Below are positions 24,802-36,900 of a DNA stretch of 64,000 nucleotides, piece after piece (position 1 is the stretch's first letter; each line of letters begins with the position of its first letter). A model generated the notes under the pieces. The model had not been told where the DNA came from. It made no database searches and saw only the letters and a program-made list of their open reading frames with translations. The stretch comes from Pempheris klunzingeri. Lineage: Eukaryota; Chordata; Actinopteri; Acropomatiformes; Pempheridae. Position numbers and translations under genes: made by a program. The stretch is from NCBI RefSeq assembly GCF_042242105.1, contig NC_092014.1, forward strand, positions 11,846,374-11,910,373, read 5' to 3'.

Positions 24802-26900
24802 CTCACTGAGCTGCTGTCACAAATTAGGCTTGGCTGGAGGCTTATTTATAGTCTCCTGTACCGGGCCGCTGTACAGACACTGGTGATAAACATACAAAGG
24901 AGCAATAAAGCTACCACTTATTAGATTTTTTCTTTATTATTATTATTTTTTTCTTTTTTTTTGTTGCAGATTTTGTGTCTATATGTGTGTGTAAGAGAGA
25001 GAGAGAGAGAGAGAGCATTACTCTATTACAGCATCTCATCTCTAACGCATGCAATAAGTTTTTTTCTTCTTCTTGTCCTTTTATTTTACGTGCACAACCA
25101 AAAGCTCCAATATTGAGCCACAGATGTAGGATCAGGCTACAACGGCAAACTAGCGCCACATAACATGTAGCCTGCAACATGTTAATTACAGTATATTCCA
25201 CTGGTATTGCATGCATCTAAGAAATATCACACACTTAAGGACAATCTAGTGGTCTGTTGTTTGCAACATCACATAGATCTCACTGCTACCACCTGATAGA
25301 TTTTAAGTCATTTGTACCATTTCAGGATCTGGATTGTTTTAATGTAAATATTTTCCTGCTCTGTGCTGCATGGATAGTAACTAAACATTGACACATTAGA
25401 TATTTTCCAGAAACTAAAGCATCAAGACTCGCTGATAGCAGGACGAGTCTGGCTAAATGGACAGTGATAGAAAGAGAACAGTGCGCCAAAAATGCCTAAA
25501 TTTAACGTACAGTGGATTCATATCTACGTTTTACTGAGTCATGTGCTGTTGGCACAAGATCTATCTGCTGAAACCACAAAAAGGAAAAGTAAATAATACT
25601 AAATAAATAGATACTACTAATAATAAGAACGGATACAGCCACAATATCTATGTATGATATGTATGTATTTCCTGTTTGATCATATTGTTACTAAAGTCCA
25701 TTTTTGTGGTTATGCTGAGTATATGTATGTATGTATATCTTTTTATGGCCAATAAATTACTGTTGTTATCGTACACTAAGACGCCTTTATTGCCAGGTGG
25801 AGTATACAGTATACTATTAAATATTCTACTGTATCATTAGTGCCTAAAGGACCTATTAGATCAATGCAATCAAAACATACATTCGACATAAGAATCGATA
25901 AAGACTACAACTACTAATTTATCCTACACATGCGTAAAGACTGATGCCTGTCTGACTAACTCGGTCAAATTTGGGCAGTAATGTTATATATTTCTATGTA
26001 AATATCATGAATAATATTGCTCATAAAACAACTAATCCAAAAAACAACAAGTACTTTTTAAATCATAGTACTAATGGAACCAAGTTGGCAAAAAAATAAA
26101 AATATAATGTAAAAAATGTGGCTATGTAGTGGCTGGGCATATATTTTACCATGAATCTAAATATATCAGACGTGTATTCTTAAATTCAGATAGCTGTCGG
26201 GCCATTTAACAAAGCATTTTAACACGGAAATACATTGTTCTCATCACAGAACAATAAATCCTGACGCATCATTTGGCCTCGCACAGTACTGACGCAACAC
26301 TTGGCATTACAAAGTCTCTCAGCAAAAACTTCCAGTATTTTATTCAGTTTTTGAAAAAGCAACAGCACACAAGTCCCTCCATATTTCAAAGGACAAACAC
26401 ATAAAAAGTGTTAAAACTTGCACAGTCAAGTAATTGGATTTTATGCCCCCGTCCCGCTCGCTCGCGCTTTTCTCTCCATGGTGCTCTAAAAACTCTCCAA
26501 ACGCTTCAGATGTCTTGTGAGCCTTTCTTTCTCGATCTCCGCTGCTTTTTATTCTTCGACATCGCTCACAGGATCAAATATATCCAAGCACGGTGAAAGT
26601 TTCGAGATTAAAACGTTCTCAGTGAAATAAAAAGGATTGGAGTAAACTGTTTTGGCGCATGAGAGCAGTTTGAATCCGCGAGGAGCGCACACAATAAACC
26701 TGTTGTTAACCTTGCTGTGAAAATATGTTTGAAGAAAACAGCCAATTGTTGTATGAAATGTATTCAAGTATAAAATAATGCCCTTTGTTTGGGGGGAAAA
26801 ACTTGAGCAATGTGAGGGTACAAAAGTCCCCTGTGGCATTTACTAGCACCCTTTGTGCAGTTTGCGCTTTGGCGTCTCCACTTGGCGCATTACCCAGGCC
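23111..26900. other. Intergenic DNA between acsl1 and helt
   Basis: AT-rich sequence with no supported exon. It contains a dispersed fish repeat at about 24297-24490 (CTTCAACTTTATTGTCATTA, then GGCAATGAAATGCAGTTTGG, then CATCTAACCAGAAGTGCAA), a long CA run at 24739-24799, a GA run at 24994-25014, and nothing else recognised. Confidence 0.6.
24739..24799. repeat. (CA)30 microsatellite
   Basis: An uninterrupted run of about 30 CA dinucleotides, the longest pure dinucleotide array in the window. It is likely to be length-polymorphic. Confidence 0.95.
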
Positions 26901-28041
26901 CCTTTAAATGCGATTGTTTCTTTCTTTCTAATGACATTTACCGGATCAAAACATGCTGTTAATTCGATCAGAAAGCTTCACCCTTCATAACAATGGCAGT
27001 ATAATTTCTCCCAAAGTTTGTTAAGTTGACCGAAATTAGGCAAATGAATAGGGGTCTCCAGGCTACCCATCTTGCAGGTGACGGGGAATAATGCGCGTTC
27101 ACACCAGCTGCATTCTTCTTTATTTCTCCCTTTCTTTCACAGCATTATTAAAATTTAGGCCAATGAAACTATTCATTCGACTGAATAGACATTTTCGTAT
27201 AGGATAATAGGATACAAATTGAGCCTCTCCAAAGAGTCTCCAGTGGTGGGTAACCCTCGTGTGCCAGAGGCTGCTGGAGACGCTGGCCTTGACGCAGACG
27301 ACGCTCGTGTGCCAGGGCTAATCACACACCTGCCGAGGAGTCCAACAAAATAAAGAATGTAAACAAAAAGCTTGCCATCTCTCATAAAAGATGGACGTGT
27401 CAGCAAGTCGTGTGAGAAACGCCGAGAACAAACGGGGGGACTCCGTCTCCAAAAGATCTCCCCTGAACTTGGCGGAACAGCCTATTAAAGGCTTACTTAA
27501 TTACTCTAATGACACTGGACAGGCCTTAAAACTCGGACCGGGCTTGGATGAGAGTTAAGATCGCTTGCTGGGATTTGTAAACAGGCGATCGTGTGAGAAA
27601 CGCGAGTTGGAAGAAAGAGGGTTTCTTTTTTCGCCGGCTTTGTTTTCAGTGCGCACAGTGCGCCCCGCCGGATCAGGCGATCCCAACGCTCACTTCTTAT
27701 TTCCCGCCTGGGTTGTTACTATGCAAATAATATTCCAAAAGTAATCACGTGTCTTTTGAACAGCCACGTGGATTAACAAAGCAGGTTTGCCCCCCTGCTA
27801 GCCCATGGCTTTAGATTTTTACTATTTCTTTAACTGATCCTAAATGCACACATTTACCCAATGCATGGCTCTAATCCCACGGAATAATTTACATCATGAA
27901 TGCCAGAGTTCCTCGCATGATCCCTTTATAAGGACCCGTTTTCCCCACAAACCTCAGTTTGCTTCATCTCCTGCCAGAGCATCACGTCTCTCCACCTTCC
28001 AACTGAATCGATTTTTTGACGAGTTGGTCAGATATTCGTCG
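26900..28041 (+). promoter_or_regulatory. helt: helt upstream region and promoter
   Basis: TTTATAAG at 27925-27932 is a good TATA box; a start near 27950-27960 would leave a 5' UTR of about 85-90 nt before the ATG at 28042. Upstream are two CACGTG palindromes (27746-27751 and 27765-27770) and an ATGCAAAT octamer at 27721-27728. The octamer follows TTGTT with three bases between, the spacing of SOX-POU composite sites. A homeodomain-core block TTAATTACTCTAATGA lies at about 27497-27512. HELT binds E-boxes, so the CACGTG pair could be used for autoregulation. A duplicated 12-mer CTCGTGTGCCAG occurs at about 27257 and 27305. Functional roles are inferred. Confidence 0.55.
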
Positions 28042-29772
28042 ATGGCATCTAAAATGAAAGACAGGAAGGTACGCGCTCCGTGTGCGCTCTGCATTATGAG
28101 GACTGAACTATTTTGGAAACGCGGCAATTTTTTAAAACACTTTTGAGTTACTTTGTGGAGTTTTGTATTTCAGCGTTTACACCGAATACTGTTTAAGTAC
28201 AACTTGGAGTGATTCTTATGCTAGTGGAGGGGAAATCTATTGTCCAACACCTCTGTTGCGCGCGTTACAGGATAACTACAGCGCGCTACTGGCCTTTCTC
28301 ACACGTACGGAGTATACGGCAATTATAATGTAACTACTTAGGTTAGAAACACTTAGAGTAAACCAAATTGAGGTCGTGTTGGGGATTTTTTAAACGTCGT
28401 TCAAAGCATCCGCAATATGACCTCAGAGTTATAGAAACTGCCCGGAGCACAGATGCCTGCTGCGCGCTCTGGAGCAGCACAGCGCGCGGCGCGCAAACTC
28501 TCCTGGAGTTACAGATCTCAGCGTCAAGTTTCCAAAATAATTCGTCGCTGCATACATTTTATTGAATGAATGTTTTTTTTTTTTTTTGCGTATTTGAGAT
28601 AAATGAGGTGTATTGTATTTTTCCGTGTACTTATGTTGTTTCTCTCCTTGTTTTCACAGAGAACTCCCATCTCTCACAAAGTCATTGAGAAACGAAGACG
28701 GGACCGCATTAATCGTTGCCTTAACGAATTAGGAAAAACAGTACCAATGGCACTAGCAAAACAGGTATTGTAAAATTTGTACTGGGTGTTTTGTGAGAGA
28801 GATATCATATCATCTTTATTCTACAATATTGACAATCTAGCATGGGAATGTTTATCAGCCAATGTTCATTAAAGAATCTGGTCGTGTAATATTTGCAGCT
28901 AAACATTTTATAATGTAGTTTTTTTTCTATATTTTGGCAGAACTCTGGAAAATTGGAGAAGGCTGAAATCTTGGAAATGACAGTTCAGTACCTGCGAGCG
29001 CTCCACTCAGCGGATTTCCCCCGTGGGAGAGAAAAAGGTGAATACACTTTACGCATTACAATCCCACATGTCTGTTGGGAAGTTGTGTGACAATTTATAT
29101 GATTCTGATTAAGTATAAATACGAGTTATTTGTGTCTTTATGTACTTTTTTAGTTTAACCCCCCTTATATTTATACATTTTGTTGAAAGTCCAGCTTTAC
29201 GCACCGGAATCAGATCACCAAAACTACGCTGCGCTCAGTTGTTCATCATCTGATATCAGCTGAGTTGTAATCGCTGCTTACTTTGCTTCATTCCAGGTGA
29301 GCTGCTGGCTGAGTTTGCGAACTACTTCCACTACGGATACCACGAGTGTATGAAGAACCTGGTGCACTACCTGACCACAGAGGACAGGGCTGAAACCAAA
29401 GACATCAAGTACGCACGGATCCTCGCCTTCCTACAGTCAAAGTCCCGTGTGGTCACCGAGCCTGTGTTCGGCTCCGTCGGCTCGATGCCAGAGCCTTCTG
29501 ACTACCTCAGCCAGCTGCACTCCTCTCCGGAGCACCAAAGCCACAGTCCCTCTGACTCCGTGTACCAGCAGAGTCCACCGGGACACTTCTCCTGGCACAG
29601 CTCGGCACGCAGCCCGGGCATCTCGTACCCAACTGTGCCTCTCTCTGCGCACACACAGCAGCACGCGGGATACTTGTCACCGGTGCAGGGACTCGATCAC
29701 CATTATTTCAACTTCATCGGCCACACACACGCAAACACGTTTAGTTTGCACAGCGCGCAACACGCCATGTAA
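28042..29772 (+). CDS. helt: HELT bHLH-Orange transcription factor, 4 exons, 234 aa
   Basis: A neuronal transcriptional repressor of the HES/HEY-related class; in vertebrates HELT helps specify midbrain GABAergic neurons and binds E-boxes as homo- or heterodimers. Exons: 28042-28068 (MASKMKDRK), 28660-28764, 28941-29037, 29297-29772, all with GT-AG junctions and matching phases. The basic region is SHKVIEKRRRDRINR, followed by helix-loop-helix through LEKAEILEMTVQYLRALHSA. An Orange domain begins about residue 77 (ELLAEFANYFHYGYHECMKN), and a Ser/His/Pro-rich tail ends with PVQGLDHHYFNFIGHTHANT. The length is close to the roughly 242 residues of the mammalian protein. A Lys occupies the place where HES proteins have Pro and HEY proteins have Gly, and there is no C-terminal WRPW or YRPW; both are features of the HELT group. 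A polyadenylation signal follows at 29854. Confidence 0.96.
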
Positions 29773-29853
29773 ATAGTTTTCCTTTTCCTGTTTTGTTAAT
29801 GTTCTTAATTTATATATGTGTGAATGATGATAATAGAGCCTGTACATGTTGTG

Positions 29854-29859
29854 AATAAA
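29854..29859 (+). terminator. helt: helt polyadenylation signal AATAAA
   Basis: AATAAA lies 82 bases after the helt stop codon, followed by a T/G-containing stretch (TTGTTTTGTG). This implies a very short 3' UTR. Confidence 0.75.
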
Positions 29860-29879
29860 TATCTCTGACTAAATCTCAG

Positions 29880-32800
29880 ATTGTTTTGTGATCATTTAGA
29901 CTCAGTCTGAGGTGGTTTCGTGACGCTTTATGTGCGTAAAACCACACAACATTAAAATTACAAGCAAATACGATCCTGTTACCTTCCTGTAAGAATAAAC
30001 TGTTCGGAAAAAAATAAAGGGAAGTGAAGAGGGAGATAAAACACTTCCAAGTGAAACTGTGTGACAAGATGTTTAAAACGTTAAATCTTAAGAGAATTAT
30101 TACTGATTTATTGTTTTTTTTTCCTTATGCATTATTGCTGAGTAGAAATATATAGAAGGGGAGCTGACAGCTAACCAAGCGCTTACAAACGTGTGTCATG
30201 AAATGGAAAAAAGTGGCGTAATAGAAACAAAAATAACTATTTTTTCAAAGGCAAGTGAATCAAGGCAGACTAGCAAAGACTCGAACTTTATCAAAAGCTC
30301 CAAAAAAGACCCAAAAAGCTCAGTGTTTGGGGTGCACAGCCACTACTTTTCTTCAGTCTGGTCCACAGACCTGTTTATGGGTGGATCCCTGTGTTTAATG
30401 GGTGTCACAGTGGCTTCCAGGGGGCAGATATGAGCCACTGAGCCACCAGCTCCTGACTTAAACAAACCTGCAGTTAACAAAACCATTGATTCACCAATCA
30501 CTCCCCCTGCCTTAAAACTCAAATCTGTTATTGAATACCAAACCATTTTTGGGAGCTTTCAAGGGAAAATAAGTCAATAAAGATGTTCATATAAGGCATT
30601 ACTGTATATAAACTCTTTCACAAAGAAGTAATTGTGATGTATTTCATGTAAAAAGTTGCATAGGATTTCAAAGAGTTACAGATGAAAGTATCAAAACAGG
30701 ATAATAGTCGTCCTTCTTCTGAACGTTAGCCAAGTTTTACTATTTCCATATGTTTAGGGAAATGAGGTTGACTATTCATTGGGACTTAAGAGGGATATTA
30801 TGCAGAGAAGACAGACAGGGAAGTAAAAGTTGGTGCTCATTTTCATGTAAAATGTGTTGTTTCTTCATTCAAACATAGTACCCAGTGAGCAGCATTACAT
30901 TAAATCTGCGAGATCTAAGCCTTTTAAACTTTTCTCTCACTTTCTAAAGGAACGCCATATTGGGAATAGTTACTGATAGAAAGTGCTTTTTGCCTCCCAC
31001 AGAAAAGGGAATTAATCTGATCAAAAGAGAATTGTTTTTGCCAAGCTTGTGTCTGCTATATGTGACCACAGGGTCTCAATAAATGCATTAAACTGCTTCC
31101 AGGCTCCTTGTGTCTTTCTTTAAGTGAGTTGTATGGTGTTGGATTGTAAAAAGAGAAGTTAGAAAAGAGAGCAGGAGGAAAACTCCTTGCTGTTTTCTTA
31201 ACCAAGGAGCTCCATTGTGGGGCATCTGAAAGGAGAACAATCTCTGCGTCCTTGTGCTTTATCCTTGAGTGATTGCGAAGAAAAATAATCAACACCATGA
31301 AATCAACGTTTCTCTCTGAATGAGTTCAAGAAAACACTTTTCCCTGCTAGTTTTCCTTTAAGAAGCAAAGTTGAAATCATTTCAGATCTCTCTCTCTCTC
31401 TTCCTTGTGTCAGCTCAGGCGGTAATACCTGGACATGTTACTAAAGACCACAAAACAAGGTGTGTTATTGGGGTCCTCATATGTGTGTGACATGTATGGA
31501 CATACATACCATATGATGGATGGAAGGATCCATCCGTTTCTGGGTGGATGGGGAGATGACAGATGCATGGATAAGCCCACATTAATCGCCTGGATGGTTG
31601 GATAAACCCACATTAACCAGCCCCTGACCAAAAAAAGACAAGCAACAAGAGAGAAAAGGAAAGAAATGAAAGACAGTGTCCATGCAGATGGAAAAAGTGA
31701 CAATACGATAAAACAGAAAAGGATTTGAGGGAATACTTGGATCCCTACAGCCCCAATATTGGTTTAAATCCCGACTTTAAACAGGAAAGAAAAAGACTCA
31801 TGGTCAGCCAGATGAGAAAGATTTAGCCGCAGAACCTCACATGAATAATAATAAATTGAGCACAGATAAAAAAAAAGGACTCCAAACCATTTATTGTCAT
31901 GTAAACTGAGCCGCGGTGGTAAAGCTTCAGTTTGAGAATGTTTGTCTTTCGCATTAATATCACATGCTGAACAATAACAATCCACTCTTTTGAAAAATTA
32001 TTCATCACTGGAATGAAAGTAATTCACACTCTGAATTTATACTTTTAACTCTGATGAACATGAAGTCACGCAGGTTTATGAAAAGTTGCATCAACATGCA
32101 AAAAAGGAAACAAGTCCAAGAAATTATTGTTTTTTAATGTGTTTGTATTTTATCAATGTATGAGAAATAAATGAAAACAAAGAATGTCTATATTGTTTAT
32201 CTATTTTTTTTTTTTTTACGATTAACAGTTGTTCTTTGTTCATTGATTATGATACGATTTTTGCACTATTATCTCAATTATAAGACACACACTTTACACA
32301 CTTGCTGCTTTTAGGCTCAAGCACAATAACGACATTTTAAGCTGCACTTCTCTTTGCAGACACTTTACACCCACGGCCCAATTTCATCTCCTCAGTAGTA
32401 AATTTTGTTACGAATTCTTTATCGCAACTTCCACTACAATTGTCGTAATACACTTTACAGGTTGTATTTATGACGTCGTAAGATTCAGTATCTTTTATTC
32501 ATTTGTTTACAACAAAAATCTAAAATGTGTATCATGTTCTAGTTTTTAAAAGTGTTTGAAGTTATGTATTTATCCATCTGTTCTTGTATTTCTGCTGATG
32601 TAACACCTCAGTTTCCCATCAATAAATATTGCGTCATCAACAAAGCTGACTTATTTTATCTTATCATTTTATATTCACCAGTGAATTTCAGAGGGAAAGT
32701 GTTATACCTTTTACTCGACTACATGTATCTGACAGACATAGTTACTGTGAAAATTAAGATTTTTACAAACATATAATAGTTTGTGTTAGCTCCACCAAAT

Positions 32801-33400
32801 GTTTAATATGCAGATTTGTTTGCATTGTTTTGCAGGAATGTTATAAATGAATAGATACCAAACCATTTTTATTTATGTTGTGGTGCAGTTGTTATCTCAT
32901 GTGGACTTTGTTCAGACTTTATGTTTGTAGAAACACAACTAGAGCACCTGTGGGAGCACACGTGTGGTTCTCAACCTGAGGGTCTGGACCTTATAGAGTA
33001 CCTACAGTCTTATGGTTTTAAAACGAGTGAAATATGCCAGTGCAAAGAGAATCTTTCTACTTTACATATGTGCTAATTGGTGAGCATTAAAGCTGCTAGG
33101 AGGTGGATTTTGTCTGTGTCCCCCTGCTTCAGTCAGTAAGTCAGTAAGTTAGACTAACCACCTGCTGGCTGTAGTTTTAATGGACAGACACACGAGTGGC
33201 ATCAATCTTCTCATCTGTGTCTTGGCAAGAAAGTCAATTAAGACTTTCAAGATTTTAAGATTTCCCAAAATGTAGAATTATTCCTTTAAGGGGTATCAAG
33301 GCAAAAAGGTGGGGATACACTGCTGTGGCCTAAAGAGGGACCCATAAGTGTCGCGAGCTCCTGTTTTGATCTTTGCACCCCTATGAGCACTGAAGTCAGG
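29880..33400. other. Gene desert, first part (helt side)
   Basis: No supported exon on either strand; open frames here are short, AT-rich and lack homology that I recognise. The block at about 30890-31040 (AACGCCATATTGGGAATAGT, then GGGAATTAATCTGATCAAAA) has balanced, non-repetitive composition and looks like a possible conserved non-coding element. A T-run sits near 32208. Otherwise I see nothing specific. Confidence 0.45.
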
Positions 33401-33480
33401 CTTAGACGGTTAGCTAAGCTTCTGAGAGTACAACAGTAAATCTTCTTTCCTTTACTGTTGTGTGGTGTGTTTGTGTTGTC

Positions 33481-33900
33481 TGTGTGTGTGTGTGTGTGTG
33501 TGTGTCGTCAGTCGAGCTTTGGGAGCGAAGCCAAAGAAGTACACAAGCTGTGAGAAATCCAACAGTCAGTGCTGGTTGGTAATCAAAGTCCTCCAGTGGC
33601 ATCGGATCCTCCGCCGGCTCACCTCAGGATGGTCGTCTGATCTCCAGCATGAAAAGACAGAGACAGAGAGCAGGGGGGAGGGAGGGAGAGAGGGGGAGGG
33701 AGACAGAGAGAGAAAGAAGAGTGAGAGAAACAGAAACAGTGAGAGATAGAGGGAGTGTTAAGAAAAGGGGGGAACGGGATGAAGAGCATTCCCACAACAG
33801 ATACCACTATCTTCCAGGGCCCCCTTTCTGTATACACCCCTCCCCCCCCCCCCCCATCCTCCTCCTCCTCCTCCTCCCCCCTCCTCTTACCAATAATGCC
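33481..33900. repeat. GT microsatellite, then a purine-rich tract switching to a C/T-rich tract
   Basis: (GT)12 at 33481-33505. From about 33650 to 33780 the plus strand is almost all A and G (GGGAGGGAGAGAGGGGGAGG and similar). From about 33820 it becomes C/T-rich, with a C14 run at 33842-33855 followed by CTC repeats to 33876. This is low-complexity, non-coding DNA. Confidence 0.85.
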
Positions 33901-33999
33901 AAAACTTGGCAGCCAACCCAGCACATGAGCAACAGTTTCCCATCAGAGAGAGGCAGCCATCCTACTGCCTTGGCACCAGTGATGTCTGAAGAATGACGG

Positions 34000-36900
34000 G
34001 CACTGTAAGAAGAGAGCAGACATGAATGGAGTCTGTTAGGAGAAAAAAAACACAGCACATATCAATGCCTTTTGATTGTCTGGGGGTGATTTGCTGAGAG
34101 CACATCACTGAGCTGAGTGAGGAAAGTGACGTATTTGATACGTATTTTTTTTTATAGAGAAAGGTGAATGTTTCTGGAGATGAACACAGAAAATAGATAT
34201 ATTTAAATCTTAATTTTCTAGACATAATACTTTTTGTTGTTTTTGCACGCTGAATCGATGATGTTCGGCTGAGCATATCGGCTATGAAAGTTCCTGTATG
34301 AGTATTTTTCCAGTCTCTTCTGCCCCCTGCCAAGGGATGAGGACTTCACCTTTCTGCACTTGGCACAACTCTCCATGTGCTCACCAGTGATGCCATCAGA
34401 TTATGCAAATCCTTAAGAGATGTCCTATTCAACACTACCTCCATTTAGAACTGAGATATTTAAGCCAAAAATGAATAGAGTGATAAAAGAGGCAGTGTTT
34501 TAAAGGAGCAAAAGCAGGGAAGGGTCAAAGACATCTCCGATATAAATGGAAACATAATGAATACTGTACAGAATATCCCACTGGGGACCATCATTTCAGT
34601 CACACAATTTCTTGCTCTTTGTCTTTTTCTTCTGTTTTTCTCGTGTGCAGCCCGGCCACCGCCGCAGACAATCTGAGAAATATGGAGGCAGAGAGCAGCA
34701 TGGGAACAGTCCAACAAGCGTGCAACAACACACTATAGAAAAGAGCTCTGAGTTAAAGAAACAAAAAACAAAACAAAAAACAAAAAGAAACAAACTGGGA
34801 CCAACACTCTTTGTTATTCATGGGAAAAAAGAGCAAGCTTGTTAACTTGCACAATTAAGGCATCATTTGCCAAGAGAAAGTGCAGTTCTTTGTTTTTGGG
34901 GGACAAAAGGTTGAGAGAGCGTGTTTTAGATCATCGCTGAGAGTTTCATGAGGGTGGGTTTGGTTATCTGGCGTGCCACAACAAGGGGCACTTTTGTCAC
35001 GAGCACAGACAGTGTGACATCGTAAAGTGCTCGAGATAAATCAGGTAATTTTGCATGGTTGTTAGACAAAGAGCACCATACATTCCAGTTCCTGTGTGTG
35101 CTTATAAAGGGAGTATGTGTAAAGAGGCGGCATATAATAACACCATGTGGGTAATTTCACAGGACGTCTCCAATAGAGTGGCATAATTTATGATTTAAGG
35201 CCTTTTTGTTAAAGACTAATGGCATTAAGTTTGACAACATCAATAAATTATTCAGATTTGGAGGAAAATGTTAAATTAAAGCACCCTTAATAAAGACATT
35301 TAATTAATATAGCACTACTTCACATTTAGAAAAATGAACAGCAGCGCTGCAGAAATGCAATTTAAAGTTTTCTGTTGTAACATTTCACTTTTGTTGGCAT
35401 ATCGAGGTTCTGTTGCTTTATTTCTTACTAAGCTCTGATGTCAGTTTGCACTCAGTGATTTCTAACACAGTGAGGTGTAAAACACGTCACATAACTCTCC
35501 TCCAGTGCTCCAAGCTTCTTTCATCAGACATCATAGAGCTACTGGGCCTTCATCATGATGTCTGACATTGTTTCTGGTCTCCCTATAAACAGCTCATCAT
35601 CTGTCATATGACTTTTAGATCATAAAAGATGTATAGAAAACAAAATTACACTCATCTTTTTCAGAATTTGAAAAAGAAGTGTGTGTGAACAAGGAATTTG
35701 CTTTTGTACAGGTGGCACAACAGGAAAAAGACGAACTAAGAAAACTATAGAATAGAAAATTAAGATTAGCCTTAAAACAAATATATTATAAATGTAAACC
35801 AGACTGTTATAGCCAGCCCATGGATAAACATTTTCAATACAAAGCGGGACATTTTGCACTCTTTCTTCCTCATTTTTCAAAACAGCATACAATCTTCTCA
35901 ATTTCTTAATGTTTAATCGATTATCGTACAAGCAAACCTGAAGCTGATCTTAGATCTCAGTCAAATTACTCACTTAACCTTCTCTGGCTCAAACTGCCCA
36001 AATAGAAACCCTGAATGTCTCCAACTTAAGCAGCAACTTAATTTCTAGTATCCTACTTTCACCAAAGAAACAGTCAGTAAATGACTGACAGCAAAAGTGT
36101 CTTGATGCTGTGAAAACCACATTGTGTCCTTTGTAACGAGACACAAGTAGAAATCCACAATGGTGGGAAGTAATAAAATAACTAATAACTAATATAAATA
36201 ATTTGCTCTAGTACAGTATTTTAAATACAGTTTTGACGTGCTTAAGCACTTCGACTTTATGCTACTAGACTCCAAACAGAAATGTTTTGTGCTTTTTTTT
36301 GCCACTACATTTATTTGTCAGCGACAGTTACTTCACAAATGAATAGTTTTCATGTAAAACATTTGATGTTAGAAAACATGACATCAATTATAATAATGCA
36401 CTAATGAACACATTGTGGTACTGCTGCTTTTATTCTAATAGGGTATGTATAGTGGCACTACTTTGGTTTTATCTGCTAAAACCCTGAGCAGGTAAAACCA
36501 ATACTATCAGCGGGTCCACTAGAGGAAGGGAAAATATGTTTATTTCTAATTTGAGTGAACCAGCCCTTTAAATTATATAGCAAGCGTTCATAAAAACAGA
36601 TATAGGACTGTGGTTGAAATTTGGGTGAAATTCTGTAGGACTTTTCAAGAAGCTGAGCTTTTATCTGTGCGTCGAAGTGGAAATAATTTAATTATCCTGT
36701 TGAGTTGTAACCTGATCTCAGTCCTGTCATCACTTCACTTTTTATTTCCCCGAATCACACACTTAACTCGCCTCTTTCTCCTCTAATCTACAAGTAGAGC
36801 TCAAGATCTCCAGCAGCACTGGAATTCCCATCTTGGGATTCAATGAGGTAGAGCCGTCCTTTCAGCTTCAATCACTCTCGTGATTGATTGAGGCTGCATT

